Counted from the stretch's first letter, positions 50,794-60,451 are shown. The stretch: 64,000 nt of DNA from Denitratisoma oestradiolicum (GCF_902813185.1 NZ_LR778301.1:2542001-2606000), one strand, 5' to 3'. Notes: generated from the letters alone by a model not told the origin. Program-made: numbers and translations.

Positions 50794-51012
50794 TCAGGCC
50801 CGCCGAATGTGGATTTCGTTGCTGCCATCGGCCCGCCAGTTCTCTTCCCAGACGTAGCCGTTCCGTTGCAGTATTTGATAAAGGGGCTTGGGCTGGCAAT
50901 TAAGGATCAGCACCAGCTTGTCACTGCCCGCCATGGAGTCAAGGGCCTCCAGCGCCAACTCCAGCGGTTCGGGCGGCTGCATGTCCCGTCCGTCGATTGT
51001 CTGTACCACCAT
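50794..51012 (-). CDS. DUF2249 (TusA-like fold) small protein
   Basis: The 72-residue protein has the DUF2249 pattern: TIDGRDMQPPEPLELALEALDSM then KLVLILNCQPKPLYQILQRNGYVWE. The fold is similar to TusA sulfur-carrier proteins, but the TusA cysteine lies elsewhere; a single cysteine (NCQPKP) is present. DUF2249 proteins are frequent in denitrification and NO-response clusters. AGGAAA precedes the ATG. It is followed after 6 bases by the polytopic membrane protein and lies 38 bases from the second hemerythrin gene. Confidence 0.83.
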   Translation of the reverse strand: MVVQTIDGRDMQPPEPLELALEALDSMAGSDKLVLILNCQPKPLYQILQRNGYVWEENWRADGSNEIHIRRA

Positions 51013-51050
51013 GGTATTTCCTAAGTCAGGGACAAATCCCGTAATGCCAT

Positions 51051-51497
51051 TCAGGCAATTGTGATTTTTTCGCGTAGCCGCTCAGCCAGACCATCCGATT
51101 CAGCCAGACGCTGATCGCACATTGGATAGAGGATGTTCTCCTCCTTGAAATTATGCTGTTGCATCAGGATCAGCAGGGTCTCTCCGGCACTGCAAAACTG
51201 CCCGGATCGACGGGACTGCAAAGCCTCGGCCATCTGTTCGAGCAGACCACGCATCTGTCCATGCTCCATACGCATGACCTGAGTCGGTCCACCACTCATA
51301 CCCATGGCATCTTCGAAAGCCGGGAACAATATCTGCTCTTCTGCTGTGAAATGACTTTCCAGTTCCGTAGTGAAACGGCCGAAGGCCTCTGCGCAGCACG
51401 GCCAATCATTGGAGTTAGCGGCAGCCTCGGCGTCAGCAAATAAGTCATCGCAGTGCCGATGGTGATGACGCAGGGGATCGGTGATGATCATGATCAT
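51051..51497 (-). CDS. Second hemerythrin-domain protein
   Basis: The 148-residue protein has the hemerythrin helices: HHHRHCDDLFADAEAA, LESHFTAEEQILFPAFED, MRMEHGQMRGLLEQM and MQQHNFKEENILYPM, holding the di-iron ligands. The start is uncertain: ATG 51497 and 51491 both lack a good ribosome site, and the frame opens as far as 51614, overlapping the upstream gene. It is read in the same direction as the DUF2249 and membrane-protein genes. With the other hemerythrin at 47831 it makes two within 4 kb. Confidence 0.82.
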   Translation of the reverse strand: MIMIITDPLRHHHRHCDDLFADAEAAANSNDWPCCAEAFGRFTTELESHFTAEEQILFPAFEDAMGMSGGPTQVMRMEHGQMRGLLEQMAEALQSRRSGQFCSAGETLLILMQQHNFKEENILYPMCDQRLAESDGLAERLREKITIA

Positions 51498-51600
51498 GAA
51501 GGCAAGGAATGGTGGGGCATTTTGTGCAATGCCGGCCAGGGTCTCCTTGATGGGCATCAAGGAGAACTGCTGGCGCGACCACCCCACGGAACTCCAGCGA

Positions 51601-52845
51601 TCAGGGCAACGCAATCCGCTGGTCCTTGCTGAACTGATAGTCGCGGAATACGTGCTCCGCAGTGAGCAACTGATAATTGCCGTCCGGCAGAAGGCGGGTT
51701 GTGTCCTTGAGCCGGTAGGTGTAGTGCCCGCAGGTCCAGCAATCGAAATTGCGCATGTGGGTGCACAGACAGGTCTTGTCCATCACCGAGAGGCGTTTCG
51801 CGTCCGGATGTGCCAGGACCTCCCGGTTGTACGCATCGATATAGGAACAGTGCCCGGCGCCATCCAGCAAGTAGCCGTAGGCCTCGCAATTGGGTTTGAT
51901 GCCGTTGCCGATCGCAGGACTGCTCTTCAGCATGCGCATGGGATATCCGGTGGGGGAGATCGTATTGACCTCGATATCTGCCTCCTGCGCCTTCAGGTAT
52001 TCCTGCTTTACGTTGTCGGGAAGACCGCATTCGGCGGTGATGGTAAACCGCGTCGCGACCTGTACTGCGGCCGATCCCTTTTCAAGAAAGGAGACTGCAT
52101 CGGTGCCGGTAAATATTCCCCCTGCTGGAATCACGGGAATATCAAGCTTCTCCGTCTGCAAATAAGCCAGAATTTCCGCAACAATGGCATGGAGATCGTA
52201 CTTTTGCCAATCGTCGGCACCGAAACCCAGATGCCCTCCGGCCAGGGGGCCTTCGATCACCACGTAATCCGGCATCCGGTTCAGCTTGGCGTTCTTGCGC
52301 AGGAAAAGCTGCAAGGCGCGCAGGGATGAAACGATGATGCCGAGCTTGGCGTCGCGGAACCGGGGATGCGCCTCCATCAGGGCAAAGGAACCCAAGTGCA
52401 GGCCGGCAGAGAGAGTGATGCCATCCACCCCCGCGTCCAGAGCGGAATTCAGGCGCACCCGCAGGGTCTCCCGGGGGCCGTTCATGGTGAGCTTTTCCAT
52501 GCAGTTGATGAAGATCATGCCCTCACCACGCTTGGCCTCCATGGCGCGACTGACATGCATCTTGGTCGCTTCGGCCAGTTGCCCGAGATCGAACTGGACA
52601 ACGGACTTGTCGGAATTCTCGACGTTGAACTTGTAGAGCTTCAGCTTTTCCTTGACATAGCGGGTCTTGAAGCGTCGATCCGAAATTGTCGGCACCATGG
52701 CGTCGGAAATGTGTCCGATCCCGCCCAGGCGCGCGACTTCCAAGGCCAAAGCCGCATTGGAAATATCGACGCCCATTCCGCCCAGCATGATTGGCACCAG
52801 TTCCCGGTTACCAAAGCGCAGGCGGAAATCATCCACGCAATTCAT
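51601..52845 (-). CDS. Nitronate-monooxygenase-like flavin oxidoreductase with C-terminal cysteines
   Basis: The 414-residue TIM-barrel flavoprotein shows GGMGVDISNAALALEVARLGGIGHI at the N-terminus, PDYVVIEGPLAGGHLG and IPVIPAGGIFTGTD for FMN binding, and GSAAVQVATRF. Nitronate monooxygenases and related NAD(P)H:quinone reductases share this pattern. A C-terminal extension carries six cysteines: Cys320, Cys333 and then Cys359-x-Cys361, Cys369-x2-Cys372 with nearby histidines, suggesting a metal or Fe-S site. ATG 52845 follows GAGAGGA. Substrate unknown; it probably starts the operon continuing with the hemerythrin gene. Confidence 0.8.
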   Translation of the reverse strand: MNCVDDFRLRFGNRELVPIMLGGMGVDISNAALALEVARLGGIGHISDAMVPTISDRRFKTRYVKEKLKLYKFNVENSDKSVVQFDLGQLAEATKMHVSRAMEAKRGEGMIFINCMEKLTMNGPRETLRVRLNSALDAGVDGITLSAGLHLGSFALMEAHPRFRDAKLGIIVSSLRALQLFLRKNAKLNRMPDYVVIEGPLAGGHLGFGADDWQKYDLHAIVAEILAYLQTEKLDIPVIPAGGIFTGTDAVSFLEKGSAAVQVATRFTITAECGLPDNVKQEYLKAQEADIEVNTISPTGYPMRMLKSSPAIGNGIKPNCEAYGYLLDGAGHCSYIDAYNREVLAHPDAKRLSVMDKTCLCTHMRNFDCWTCGHYTYRLKDTTRLLPDGNYQLLTAEHVFRDYQFSKDQRIALP

Positions 52846-52937
52846 TACTATCCTCTCACCCGCAGTCCGCGGTCGGCTGTCGCCAGCCACAAAAAGGCGT
52901 AATGATAGTGCATCTGCTCCCCGACCGCTGATTCTCC

Positions 52938-54680
52938 TCAGCTTTCCAGGACATAAGTTCCAGGGGCGTCAGCAAGCGCCGGATAGGCTGCGGTCGTCAC
53001 TGCGGGCGCAGCGCCCAGTTTTCCGGACTGAGGATTGAGCCAGGCCATCCAGTCCACCCACCAACTTCCCTCGTGATGCTGGGCACGGGACTGCCAGCTT
53101 TCGCCGGTATCGTGCCGTTCCACATCCGACACCCAATATTCGCGCTTGGGCGGCATCACCACCGGATTGACGATGCCGAGGATGTGCCCGGAGGAAGACA
53201 ACACGAAACGCTTCGTGCCCGCAGTAAAGTTATTGACGCGAAAGGCCTGGCGCCAAGGCGCGATATGATCATCGGCCGCAGCCACGGCATATATCGGCTG
53301 CACGATCCGCTGCAAGTCAATGGGCTCCCCAGCCACTTCCAGTGCATCCGGCTTGATCAGCTTGTTATGCAGATAGAACTCCCTCAAATACCAGGCATGC
53401 ATCGCCGCCGGCATCCGGGTGGCATCCATATTCCAGTAAAGGACATCCATCGGTTGCAGCTTTTCCCCATATAGGTAGCCGTGCACAACATAGTGCCAAA
53501 TCAGGCTGTTGGAGCGCAGTAGGCGAAAAGCCAGCGCCATCTGCTTACCGTCCAGATAGCCCTTCTCCTCCATGGCATTGGTAAGCCAGCGTACGCTGCC
53601 CTCATCGACAAACACCTCGATATCGCCTGGCCTCTTGTAATCCACCAGGGCGGTAAACAGCGTGACCGACTTCACCGGTACCTGATCGACCGCATAGTGC
53701 ATGTTGGCCCAGGCCATGTAGGTGACCAGGGCGGCGCCGCCGATGCAGTAGCCCACGGCATTGACCTGCTGCGCACCGGAGATCGACCGGGCCACCTCGA
53801 TGATCCGTGCAATGCCGTCCGTCAGATAGTCGTCGAAACTCACCTCGCGCATTTCCGCAGAGGGATTCTTCCAACTCGTGATGTAAACGTCGTAGCCTTG
53901 GTCGAGCAGATACTTGACCATGCTTTTTCTGGGCACCAGGTCCAGCAGATAGAACTTGTTGATCCAGGGCATCACGATGACCAAGGGGATTTGATGCACG
54001 CGCCTGACCGTTGGCGTGTAGTGGATCACCTCCAGCAAATAGTTGCGGAAAACCACTTTTCCGGGCGTAGTGGCCAGGGTCTCGCCCACCTTGAAGTCAT
54101 CCGGATTGGTCATCCGGATATTGCCCAGCCGGACATCCTCCATGAAATTTTGAAAACCCCGAAGGATGCTCTCGCCATTGGTCTCCACGGCCTTTCTCAG
54201 GGCCACCGGGTTGGTCAGCAGGAAATTGGTCGGCGCCACCGCATTGAGCCATTTGCGCCACCAGAAGGCGGCCCGGCGGCGATCCTTGCTGGATAGGCCC
54301 GGCGTTTCGTAGAGCATGTCCTGAATCTGGTGCGTAAACGTCAGATACCACTCCTTTGCGATATCCCAGGTAGCCGACTCGGTCCAAAGAGTATCGGCGA
54401 AACGGTTATCGTCGGGATGAGGTTGCACCACGTCGTCGCTCGGCCTCCCCAGGGAGCGCATCCAGGAATGCCATTGCAGCGCCCACATCCGCTGGGAAAA
54501 GCTCGCCAGGACATTGCCCAGTTCCATGGGGTGGGCCAGCCAGGCCAATTGGGCGTGGAGCAAGGGTGTCGCCATCCCCATCGGATCGAAGTTGCCCTCG
54601 ATGGCTTTCTCGATGGCACGCAAGGCCTTCCAGGGCGGTGCCGGTTCCGCCGGGGTATTGCCAGGGTTGGGCATGCTCAT
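52938..54680 (-). CDS. phaC: Class I poly(3-hydroxyalkanoate) synthase
   Basis: The 580-residue protein has the PhaC N-terminal domain and alpha/beta-hydrolase core with the lipase-like box GYCIGG at residues 310-315; Cys312 is the nucleophile. The catalytic Asp lies in AAADDHIAPW and the His in SSSGHILGIVNP. Length and motif agree with class I synthases, which polymerise short-chain 3-hydroxyacyl-CoA into storage granules. GGAG lies seven bases before the ATG. It is isolated from phaA/phaB, and diverges from a UspA-type gene. Confidence 0.93.
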   Translation of the reverse strand: MSMPNPGNTPAEPAPPWKALRAIEKAIEGNFDPMGMATPLLHAQLAWLAHPMELGNVLASFSQRMWALQWHSWMRSLGRPSDDVVQPHPDDNRFADTLWTESATWDIAKEWYLTFTHQIQDMLYETPGLSSKDRRRAAFWWRKWLNAVAPTNFLLTNPVALRKAVETNGESILRGFQNFMEDVRLGNIRMTNPDDFKVGETLATTPGKVVFRNYLLEVIHYTPTVRRVHQIPLVIVMPWINKFYLLDLVPRKSMVKYLLDQGYDVYITSWKNPSAEMREVSFDDYLTDGIARIIEVARSISGAQQVNAVGYCIGGAALVTYMAWANMHYAVDQVPVKSVTLFTALVDYKRPGDIEVFVDEGSVRWLTNAMEEKGYLDGKQMALAFRLLRSNSLIWHYVVHGYLYGEKLQPMDVLYWNMDATRMPAAMHAWYLREFYLHNKLIKPDALEVAGEPIDLQRIVQPIYAVAAADDHIAPWRQAFRVNNFTAGTKRFVLSSSGHILGIVNPVVMPPKREYWVSDVERHDTGESWQSRAQHHEGSWWVDWMAWLNPQSGKLGAAPAVTTAAYPALADAPGTYVLES

Positions 54681-54761
54681 TTCACAGCTCCAGGATTCGC
54701 TTTGCGTCCATGATATCCTGCCACTATGGATCAGCTACAACTGACTCAAGGAGGTTCCACA

Positions 54762-55205
54762 ATGTTCAGGCATATTCTTGTTCCCACTGACGGCTCCGAG
54801 TTTTCCACCGACACCGTCAAGCGCGCCATCGGTTTTGCCCAGGAGACGGGAGCGACCATCACCTTCTTTTTCGCCAAGCCCGATTATCCCGTCGCGCTTT
54901 ATGGGGAAGGCGCACTGATCGACCCCACCACCCCGGAGAAGTTTGCTGAAATGGCCGACCAGCAGGCCGCTGAAATACTCAGCGCCGCCGAAGCGATCGC
55001 CAAGGCAGCCAACGTATCCTGCAACTCCACCAGCACTACCAATAATGTTCCCTGGGAGGCCATCATCGAGGCGGCCAAGGAGACCGGCTGCGACCTGATT
55101 TTCATGGCCTCCCATGGCCGTCGTGGACTTGCCGGACTGCTGCTGGGATCGGAAACCCAGAAGGTGCTGACCCATACAAAAATTCCGGTGCTGGTCTATC
55201 GGTAG
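54762..55205 (+). CDS. Universal stress protein A family
   Basis: The 147-residue protein begins MFRHILVPTDGSEFSTDT and has the ATP-binding signature GRRGLAGLLLGSETQ, followed by the last strand IPVLVYR. This is the UspFG-like ATP-binding class. AAGGAGG precedes ATG 54762, which decides the start over a frame 12 codons longer. It converges with ccoH, separated by 10 bases. Confidence 0.93.
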   Translation: MFRHILVPTDGSEFSTDTVKRAIGFAQETGATITFFFAKPDYPVALYGEGALIDPTTPEKFAEMADQQAAEILSAAEAIAKAANVSCNSTSTTNNVPWEAIIEAAKETGCDLIFMASHGRRGLAGLLLGSETQKVLTHTKIPVLVYR

Positions 55206-55215
55206 CCGACTTGGC

Positions 55216-55749
55216 TTACTGACTCCGCAGATCGGCAGGCCCCGGCCCGCCGATCATGATTTCCCTGGCCGCCGGTAGCACCACATTCCCCATCAACCGC
55301 CAGGTCTGGATATCGTCCTCGATCAACACAATCCAATGCCCCGTCGCTGGTAGCCGGAACTGGCCGATGTATACCCCGTCCTGCACCGGCAGTACCTGAG
55401 TCTGGTCCAACCCCGCCCGCGTTGGATGGGAGACCGTCACATACAGGGCCGCCGGCGGGCGAAACAAGGGGCTGTCCGCGAACAGGCGAATCTCGGTTCG
55501 CCCTTCGGCGACGAGCACACCCGCCTTCAATCCGAAGGCTTCGGCCTGGTTGCTGCGGGCGATAGTCTGGTTAGCGGCCAATCCCTTCCGGTAGTAATCC
55601 TCGGTCACCAGGCCATCACTAGTGGACATCGCAATCCACAGGGTGATCATGCTGGCAACCACCACAATAAACGGCCCGGCCATCAGTAACCAGGGCCACC
55701 GTTCCCGATACCAGGGTGTGCCGACAGGGCCGGAATTCATGGTTTTCAT
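55216..55749 (-). CDS. ccoH: FixH/CcoH cbb3-oxidase assembly protein
   Basis: The 177-residue protein has one N-terminal membrane helix (WPWLLMAGPFIVVVASMITLWIAM) followed by the FixH signature LVTEDYYRKGLAANQTIAR and a periplasmic beta domain. CcoH is needed for stable assembly of cbb3 cytochrome oxidase. Its ATG overlaps the ccoG stop by the tetramer ATGA, so start 55749 is supported. It is the last gene of the ccoGH unit. Confidence 0.92.
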   Translation of the reverse strand: MKTMNSGPVGTPWYRERWPWLLMAGPFIVVVASMITLWIAMSTSDGLVTEDYYRKGLAANQTIARSNQAEAFGLKAGVLVAEGRTEIRLFADSPLFRPPAALYVTVSHPTRAGLDQTQVLPVQDGVYIGQFRLPATGHWIVLIEDDIQTWRLMGNVVLPAAREIMIGGPGPADLRSQ

Positions 55750-57164
55750 GGCAGGAAGAAGGTCGCTTTCTCGTGAACTCGCGCCTTGTCGTCGGTCGGT
55801 GAGGCCACGTTGATGTGGATTCGATTGGCGCCACGCTTTCCTGAATCCAGCGGTGCCCGGATTTGTATTGTCACTGGAACGACGCTGGCCGGTCCCACTG
55901 CCACTGTACGGATGCCCTCCAGGTGAATTCCCGGCAGACCCTCCACCTCGATATGGAAGGTCTGTGGTTGCTCGGAGACGTTCATCACTTGCAAACGGTA
56001 GACGTTCTCGATCAGTCCGTCCTCCACCTCCCGGGACAGGGTCGCCCGATCCCGGATCACATCCACTCTCAGGGATGGCTTGGTCGCCAGCCCCCAGGCG
56101 AAGGCAATACAGATGGCGGCAAGCACGGCGCTATAAATCACCACCCGGGGCCGGATAATGTGCCCCAAGATATCCTTCCACCCCCAATGCTGCTCAACGG
56201 CATGTTCTGTCGAGTAGCGGATCAGACCCATGGGATAGCCCATCTTGTCCATCACTTGGTCACAGGCATCAATACAGGCGGCACAACCGATGCATTCGTA
56301 TTGCAGACCCTGGCGAATATCGATGCCAGTGGGACAGACGGCAACGCATAGCCCGCAGTCCACGCAATCCCCGAGCCCCTGCTGGCGATAGTCGATCTTC
56401 TTGGAACGGGGGCCACGGGGTTCTCCTCTTTCCTCGTCGTAGGTGATAACCAGGGTATCGGGGTCAAACATTACCCCCTGGAATCTTGCGTAGGGGCACA
56501 TGTACTTGCACACCTGCTCCCGCAAATGTCCGGCCAAGAGATAGGTAAAACCACCATAGAAAAAAATCCAGAAACTCTCCCAGGGTCCCAGGTTGAAAGA
56601 CCAGAAAGATCCCCAGAGCGTTTTGACCGGAGTGAAATAGCCGACCAGGGTAAAGCCCGTCCAGGCCGACAGTAGTATCCAGGAAGAATACTTGCCGGTT
56701 TTACGAATGAATTTTTCCGCGTTCATCGGCGCCTGATCCAGACGCATACGGGCATTCCGATCCCCTTCGAAGACCTGTTCGATCCACATGAAGAGTTCTG
56801 TATAGACCGTCTGAGGACAGGCATAGCCACACCAGAGACGCCCCCCCACGGCAGTGAACAGGAACATGGCATAGGCACAAATGATCAGCAGCACTGCCAG
56901 GAAGAAGACATCCTGGGGCCACAGGATCAGGCCGAAGATATAGAACTTCCGTTCCACCAGATCGAACAACACCGCCTGGCGACCGTTCCAGGGTAACCAG
57001 CAGAACCCGTAGTAGACCAGTTGTGTCAGCCAGACCAGTACCCAGCGCCAGGTTGCGAAACGTCCCGACACGGAGCGTGCATAGATTTTTTTCTGTATCT
57101 CGTAGAGCGGCTCTTCGGCCGACTCGGAGATATTTGGCGGATACCCTGGGGATTCGGCGCTCAT
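55746..57164 (-). CDS. ccoG: CcoG (FixG/RdxA) polyferredoxin for cbb3 oxidase assembly
   Basis: The 472-residue membrane protein has about five membrane segments, CX3CP motifs WCGYACPQ and CKYMCPYA, and two 4Fe-4S ferredoxin motifs CVDCGLCVAVCP and CIGCAACIDAC. CcoG is the cupric reductase that supplies Cu(I) for the oxidase centre. A C-terminal periplasmic domain (about 370-472) is present. It is separated from ccoP by a strong terminator, so it may have its own promoter in the 78-base gap; an ATCAG-N6-CTGAT inverted repeat at about 57173-57190 could be part of it. Confidence 0.94.
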   Translation of the reverse strand: MSAESPGYPPNISESAEEPLYEIQKKIYARSVSGRFATWRWVLVWLTQLVYYGFCWLPWNGRQAVLFDLVERKFYIFGLILWPQDVFFLAVLLIICAYAMFLFTAVGGRLWCGYACPQTVYTELFMWIEQVFEGDRNARMRLDQAPMNAEKFIRKTGKYSSWILLSAWTGFTLVGYFTPVKTLWGSFWSFNLGPWESFWIFFYGGFTYLLAGHLREQVCKYMCPYARFQGVMFDPDTLVITYDEERGEPRGPRSKKIDYRQQGLGDCVDCGLCVAVCPTGIDIRQGLQYECIGCAACIDACDQVMDKMGYPMGLIRYSTEHAVEQHWGWKDILGHIIRPRVVIYSAVLAAICIAFAWGLATKPSLRVDVIRDRATLSREVEDGLIENVYRLQVMNVSEQPQTFHIEVEGLPGIHLEGIRTVAVGPASVVPVTIQIRAPLDSGKRGANRIHINVASPTDDKARVHEKATFFLP

Positions 57165-57199
57165 GATCTATATATCAGCAAATTCTGATGTTTCAGATT

Positions 57200-57234
57200 A
57201 AAAAAATCTCCCCGGCCAAGGACCGGGGAGATTT
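57200..57234 (-). terminator. Intrinsic terminator after ccoP
   Basis: Stem AAATCTCCCCGG / CCGGGGAGATTT, loop of seven bases, followed on the minus strand by a run of U. It lies just after the ccoP stop (57243) and would separate ccoNOQP from ccoGH. Confidence 0.85.
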
Positions 57235-57242
57235 CAGCAGGT

Positions 57243-58202
57243 TTATTTGGCCTCGGGCACCACCGGGTCAGCACTGGGTGGAGTTGCCTTGGCGCCACCA
57301 CCCAGGCCATAAACATAGGCCGCCAGCAGATGCACTTTTGCGTCGCCGAGAAACTCGCCAAAGGCCGGCATGCGGTTCTGGCGTCCCTTGGTGATGGTCT
57401 CGACGATTACATCCTCGGAACTGCTGTAGAGCCATACCTTGTCGGTCAGGTTCGGCGCCATACCCACCGTGCCCTTGCCTTCCGGGCCATGACAGGCACC
57501 GCAGGACGGAGCAAATAACTCCTGCCCTCGCTGAACACGCACCGAATCCGCAGTCAGACCAGAGAGCGATCGCACATAATGGGCCAGATCCCTGATTTGA
57601 TCGGTGGTCAGATCAGGCTTCAGACCCTTGGCCGGCATCATGGCATCACGCCCCTTGAGTATGGTTTCCTTGATCTGCTCAGGAGAACCACCCCAAAGCC
57701 AGTCGCTGTCCGTCAGATTGGGAAAGCCACGCGTACCCTTTGCATCGGCGCCATGACACTGGGCGCAGTAGGTCAGAAACAGACGCTGCCCGGCTTCCTT
57801 GGCCCGTGGATCGGCGGCAACCGCTGCCAGACTCATTTTCAGCAAAGGGCCATAGGCCTGGACGAATCGCTCGTCGGCGACCTGGCTTTCCTTCTCATAC
57901 TGGCCACGCATGGTCCATGAGAAAGAGCCGCCGTAGGTTCCCAACCCCGGATAGAGAGCCAGATAGACCAGGGCAAAAACCACTGTCAGGTAAAACATCC
58001 AGCGCCACCAGGAAGGCAGGGGATTGTTGTACTCCTCCAGATCATCGTCCCAGACATGACCAGTCGTCTGACCGGCGGAATGCTTGGCGGCACCTTGGAT
58101 CCAAAGCAGTACCCCGCAACCAATGACGCTCGCCAGGGTGAGTCCGACCACATAGATGTTCCAAAAGCCGCTAACGAAATCGCTCGTATTCTTGAAGTCC
58201 AT
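57243..58202 (-). CDS. ccoP: cbb3 oxidase diheme cytochrome c subunit
   Basis: The 319-residue protein has two N-terminal membrane helices (residues about 10-35 and 65-85) and two cytochrome c domains with CAQCH and CGACH heme motifs and their methionine ligands (MMPAKG, RMPAFG). CcoP carries electrons to CcoO and CcoN. DLEEYNNPLPSWWRWMFYLT is the conserved family segment between the helices. GGAAACGAAAA precedes the ATG. It follows ccoQ by 12 bases. Confidence 0.96.
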   Translation of the reverse strand: MDFKNTSDFVSGFWNIYVVGLTLASVIGCGVLLWIQGAAKHSAGQTTGHVWDDDLEEYNNPLPSWWRWMFYLTVVFALVYLALYPGLGTYGGSFSWTMRGQYEKESQVADERFVQAYGPLLKMSLAAVAADPRAKEAGQRLFLTYCAQCHGADAKGTRGFPNLTDSDWLWGGSPEQIKETILKGRDAMMPAKGLKPDLTTDQIRDLAHYVRSLSGLTADSVRVQRGQELFAPSCGACHGPEGKGTVGMAPNLTDKVWLYSSSEDVIVETITKGRQNRMPAFGEFLGDAKVHLLAAYVYGLGGGAKATPPSADPVVPEAK

Positions 58203-58214
58203 TTTTCGTTTCCT

Positions 58215-58391
58215 TCACTTATCCGTGGAGCCCGCACCCGTGCCGCCTGGGACAGAGTCGTCGTCCAGGGGCAGGTTTGCCGCCTCGTCAAAAGCCTGCT
58301 TGCGTTGGCCCGAATAGGCCCACCACACAATGCCGACAAACAAGACGAAGGTCAGCACCGTAAACATCGAGCGCAGGTCGTTGATATCCAC
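58215..58391 (-). CDS. ccoQ: cbb3 oxidase subunit IV (CcoQ)
   Basis: This 58-residue gene is easily missed because it starts with GTG. The translation begins VDINDLRSMFTVLTFVLF and has one membrane helix (residues about 9-27, ending VWWAYSGQRKQAFDEAA), the typical CcoQ/FixQ pattern with a short acidic tail. GAGG lies seven bases before GTG 58391. It is placed between ccoO (4-base gap) and ccoP (12-base gap), the canonical position. CcoQ stabilises the oxidase complex. Confidence 0.92.
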   Translation of the reverse strand: MDINDLRSMFTVLTFVLFVGIVWWAYSGQRKQAFDEAANLPLDDDSVPGGTGAGSTDK

Positions 58392-58395
58392 CTGA

Positions 58396-59007
58396 TTACC
58401 TCGCCTGTTTGAGCGCCGTGCCCATCCCTTGCAGGTAGGCGATCAGGCACTCGATCTCGGACTTACCCTCCACGGCCTGCTTGGCACCGGCAATCTCCTC
58501 ATCGGTATAAGGAACGCCAACCTTGCGCAAAGCCTGCATCTTGAGTTCGATGTCGCCGGTTTTCGCTGGACGATCCAGCCAGTAGTAGGCAGGCATGTTC
58601 GACTCCGGCACCACGTCACGGGGATTCAGCAGGTGAGTGCGATGCCAAAGATCGGAATAACGGCCGCCAACCCGGGCCAGATCAGGGCCGGTACGCTTGG
58701 AACCCCACTGGAAGGGATGGTCATAGACAAACTCGCCCGCCACGGAATAGTGGCCGTAACGCTCGGTTTCGGCACGGAAGGGACGAATCATCTGGGAATG
58801 GCAGTTGTAGCAGCCTTCTCGGATGTAGATATCCCGACCCACCAGCCGAACCGGGTCGTAGGGCTTGACCAGTTCATTGACAGGGGTGGTGGTAGACTTT
58901 TGGAAGAACAGGGGGACGATCTCCACCAGACCGCCCACGCTCACCACGAGGATGACCAGGACGATCAACCATCCTAGATTTTTCTCGATTTTTTCATGGG
59001 TCAACAT
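58396..59007 (-). CDS. ccoO: cbb3 oxidase monoheme cytochrome c subunit
   Basis: The 203-residue protein has an N-terminal membrane anchor ([20 protein letters not shown]) and one heme motif, [14 protein letters not shown], with later methionine SNMPAYYWL. This is the CcoO/FixO family. ATG 59007 (MLTHEKIE) follows AAGGAG and is favoured over the 24-codon longer frame. It lies 19 bases after the ccoN stop. Confidence 0.96.
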   Translation of the reverse strand: MLTHEKIEKNLGWLIVLVILVVSVGGLVEIVPLFFQKSTTTPVNELVKPYDPVRLVGRDIYIREGCYNCHSQMIRPFRAETERYGHYSVAGEFVYDHPFQWGSKRTGPDLARVGGRYSDLWHRTHLLNPRDVVPESNMPAYYWLDRPAKTGDIELKMQALRKVGVPYTDEEIAGAKQAVEGKSEIECLIAYLQGMGTALKQAR

Positions 59008-59026
59008 AGTTTCAACTCCTTGCGAA

Positions 59027-60451
59027 TCAGGCGTGATGACCGGCCGGCAGCACCACCGGCGCATTGAAAGCCTTGCCACCAGCGATGGTCCGGAACATGT
59101 TGTAAGCCATGATCACCATGCCAGCGAGGAACATCAGGCCCCCTACGATACGAATCGTCCAGAATGGATACGATGCCTTGACGCTCTCGACGAAGGAGTA
59201 GGTCAGTGTGCCGTCCTCGTTGGTCGCCCGCCACATCAGTCCCTGCATTACACCGGCGATCCACATGGACGCGATGTAAAGCACCACACCGATGGTGGCT
59301 ACCCAGAAATGGACGTTGATCAGACTGGTGGAATGCATCTCCTTGCGGCCGAAAAGGCGCGGCAACAAATAGTAGATGGAACCGATGGAAATCATCGCCA
59401 CCCAGCCCAGGGCACCAGAGTGCACGTGACCGACCGTCCAGTCCGTGTAATGGGACAAGGCATTCACCGTCTTGATCGACATCATCGGACCTTCAAACGT
59501 GGACATACCGTAGAAGGAAAGGGAGGTGATCATGAACTTCAGGACAGGGTCGTCCCGCAGTTTATGCCACGCGCCAGAAAGGGTCATGATGCCGTTGATC
59601 ATCCCACCCCAACTTGGGGCCAACAGAATCAGGGAGAAGATCATGCCCAGGGACTGGGTCCAGTCCGGCAAGGCGGTGTAATGCAGATGGTGAGGACCCG
59701 CCCACATATAGGTGAAGATCAACGCCCAGAAGTGCACCACCGAGAGCCGGTAGGAATACACGGGACGGCCGGCCTGCTTTGGAACAAAGTAATACATCAT
59801 TCCCAGGAAACCCGCGGTCAGGAAAAAGCCCACCGCATTGTGTCCATACCACCACTGAACCATCGCATCCTGAACCCCGGCATAGGCAGAATAGGACTTG
59901 GTCAGGGTCACCGGAATTTCGGCGCTATTGACCAGATGAAGCAGGGCCACCGTCAGAATGAAGCCGCCGAAGAACCAGTTGGCCACATAGATATGAGGGG
60001 TTTTGCGCTTCATGATCGTGCCGAAGAACACAATGGCGTAAGACACCCACACCACGGTGATCAAAATATCGATCGGCCATTCCAGTTCGGCGTACTCCTT
60101 ACCGCTGGTGAAACCCAGGGGTAAAGACACGGCGGCCAGCACGATGATCAGCTGCCAGCCCCAGAAGGTCAGGGCTGCCAGTGCCGGCGCGAAAAGCGGC
60201 GCATGGGAAGTCCGCTGCACACAATAGTAAGAAGTTGCGAACAACGCACAGCCGCCAAAAGCGAAAATCACGGCATTGGTGTGCAAAGGTCTGAGACGGC
60301 CATAGCTCAACCATTCGACCACGTTGAGTTCAGGCCAGACCAACTGGGCGGCGATGATCACCCCCACCAGCATGCCAACGATGCCCCAAATTACGGTCAT
60401 CACGGCGAACTGGCGCACGACTTTATAGTTATAAGTCGATTGCGACTGCAT
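59027..60451 (-). CDS. ccoN: cbb3 oxidase catalytic subunit I
   Basis: The 474-residue protein has twelve membrane helices and all histidine ligands of the low-spin heme and heme-copper centre: [38 protein letters not shown] with WAGPHHLHY, and [17 protein letters not shown]. The tyrosine-histidine arrangement is that of C-family oxidases with high oxygen affinity. GAGGGG precedes the ATG. An FNR/ANR box lies about 80 bases upstream, consistent with induction at low oxygen. Confidence 0.97.
   Translation of the reverse strand: MQSQSTYNYKVVRQFAVMTVIWGIVGMLVGVIIAAQLVWPELNVVEWLSYGRLRPLHTNAVIFAFGGCALFATSYYCVQRTSHAPLFAPALAALTFWGWQLIIVLAAVSLPLGFTSGKEYAELEWPIDILITVVWVSYAIVFFGTIMKRKTPHIYVANWFFGGFILTVALLHLVNSAEIPVTLTKSYSAYAGVQDAMVQWWYGHNAVGFFLTAGFLGMMYYFVPKQAGRPVYSYRLSVVHFWALIFTYMWAGPHHLHYTALPDWTQSLGMIFSLILLAPSWGGMINGIMTLSGAWHKLRDDPVLKFMITSLSFYGMSTFEGPMMSIKTVNALSHYTDWTVGHVHSGALGWVAMISIGSIYYLLPRLFGRKEMHSTSLINVHFWVATIGVVLYIASMWIAGVMQGLMWRATNEDGTLTYSFVESVKASYPFWTIRIVGGLMFLAGMVIMAYNMFRTIAGGKAFNAPVVLPAGHHA

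Noticed and set aside
51481..51500. TGATGATCATGATCATGA palindromic run as a regulatory site
   Set aside because: It lies at the start codons of the hemerythrin gene and arises from ATG-ATC repeats; no partner motif or symmetry beyond this was found.
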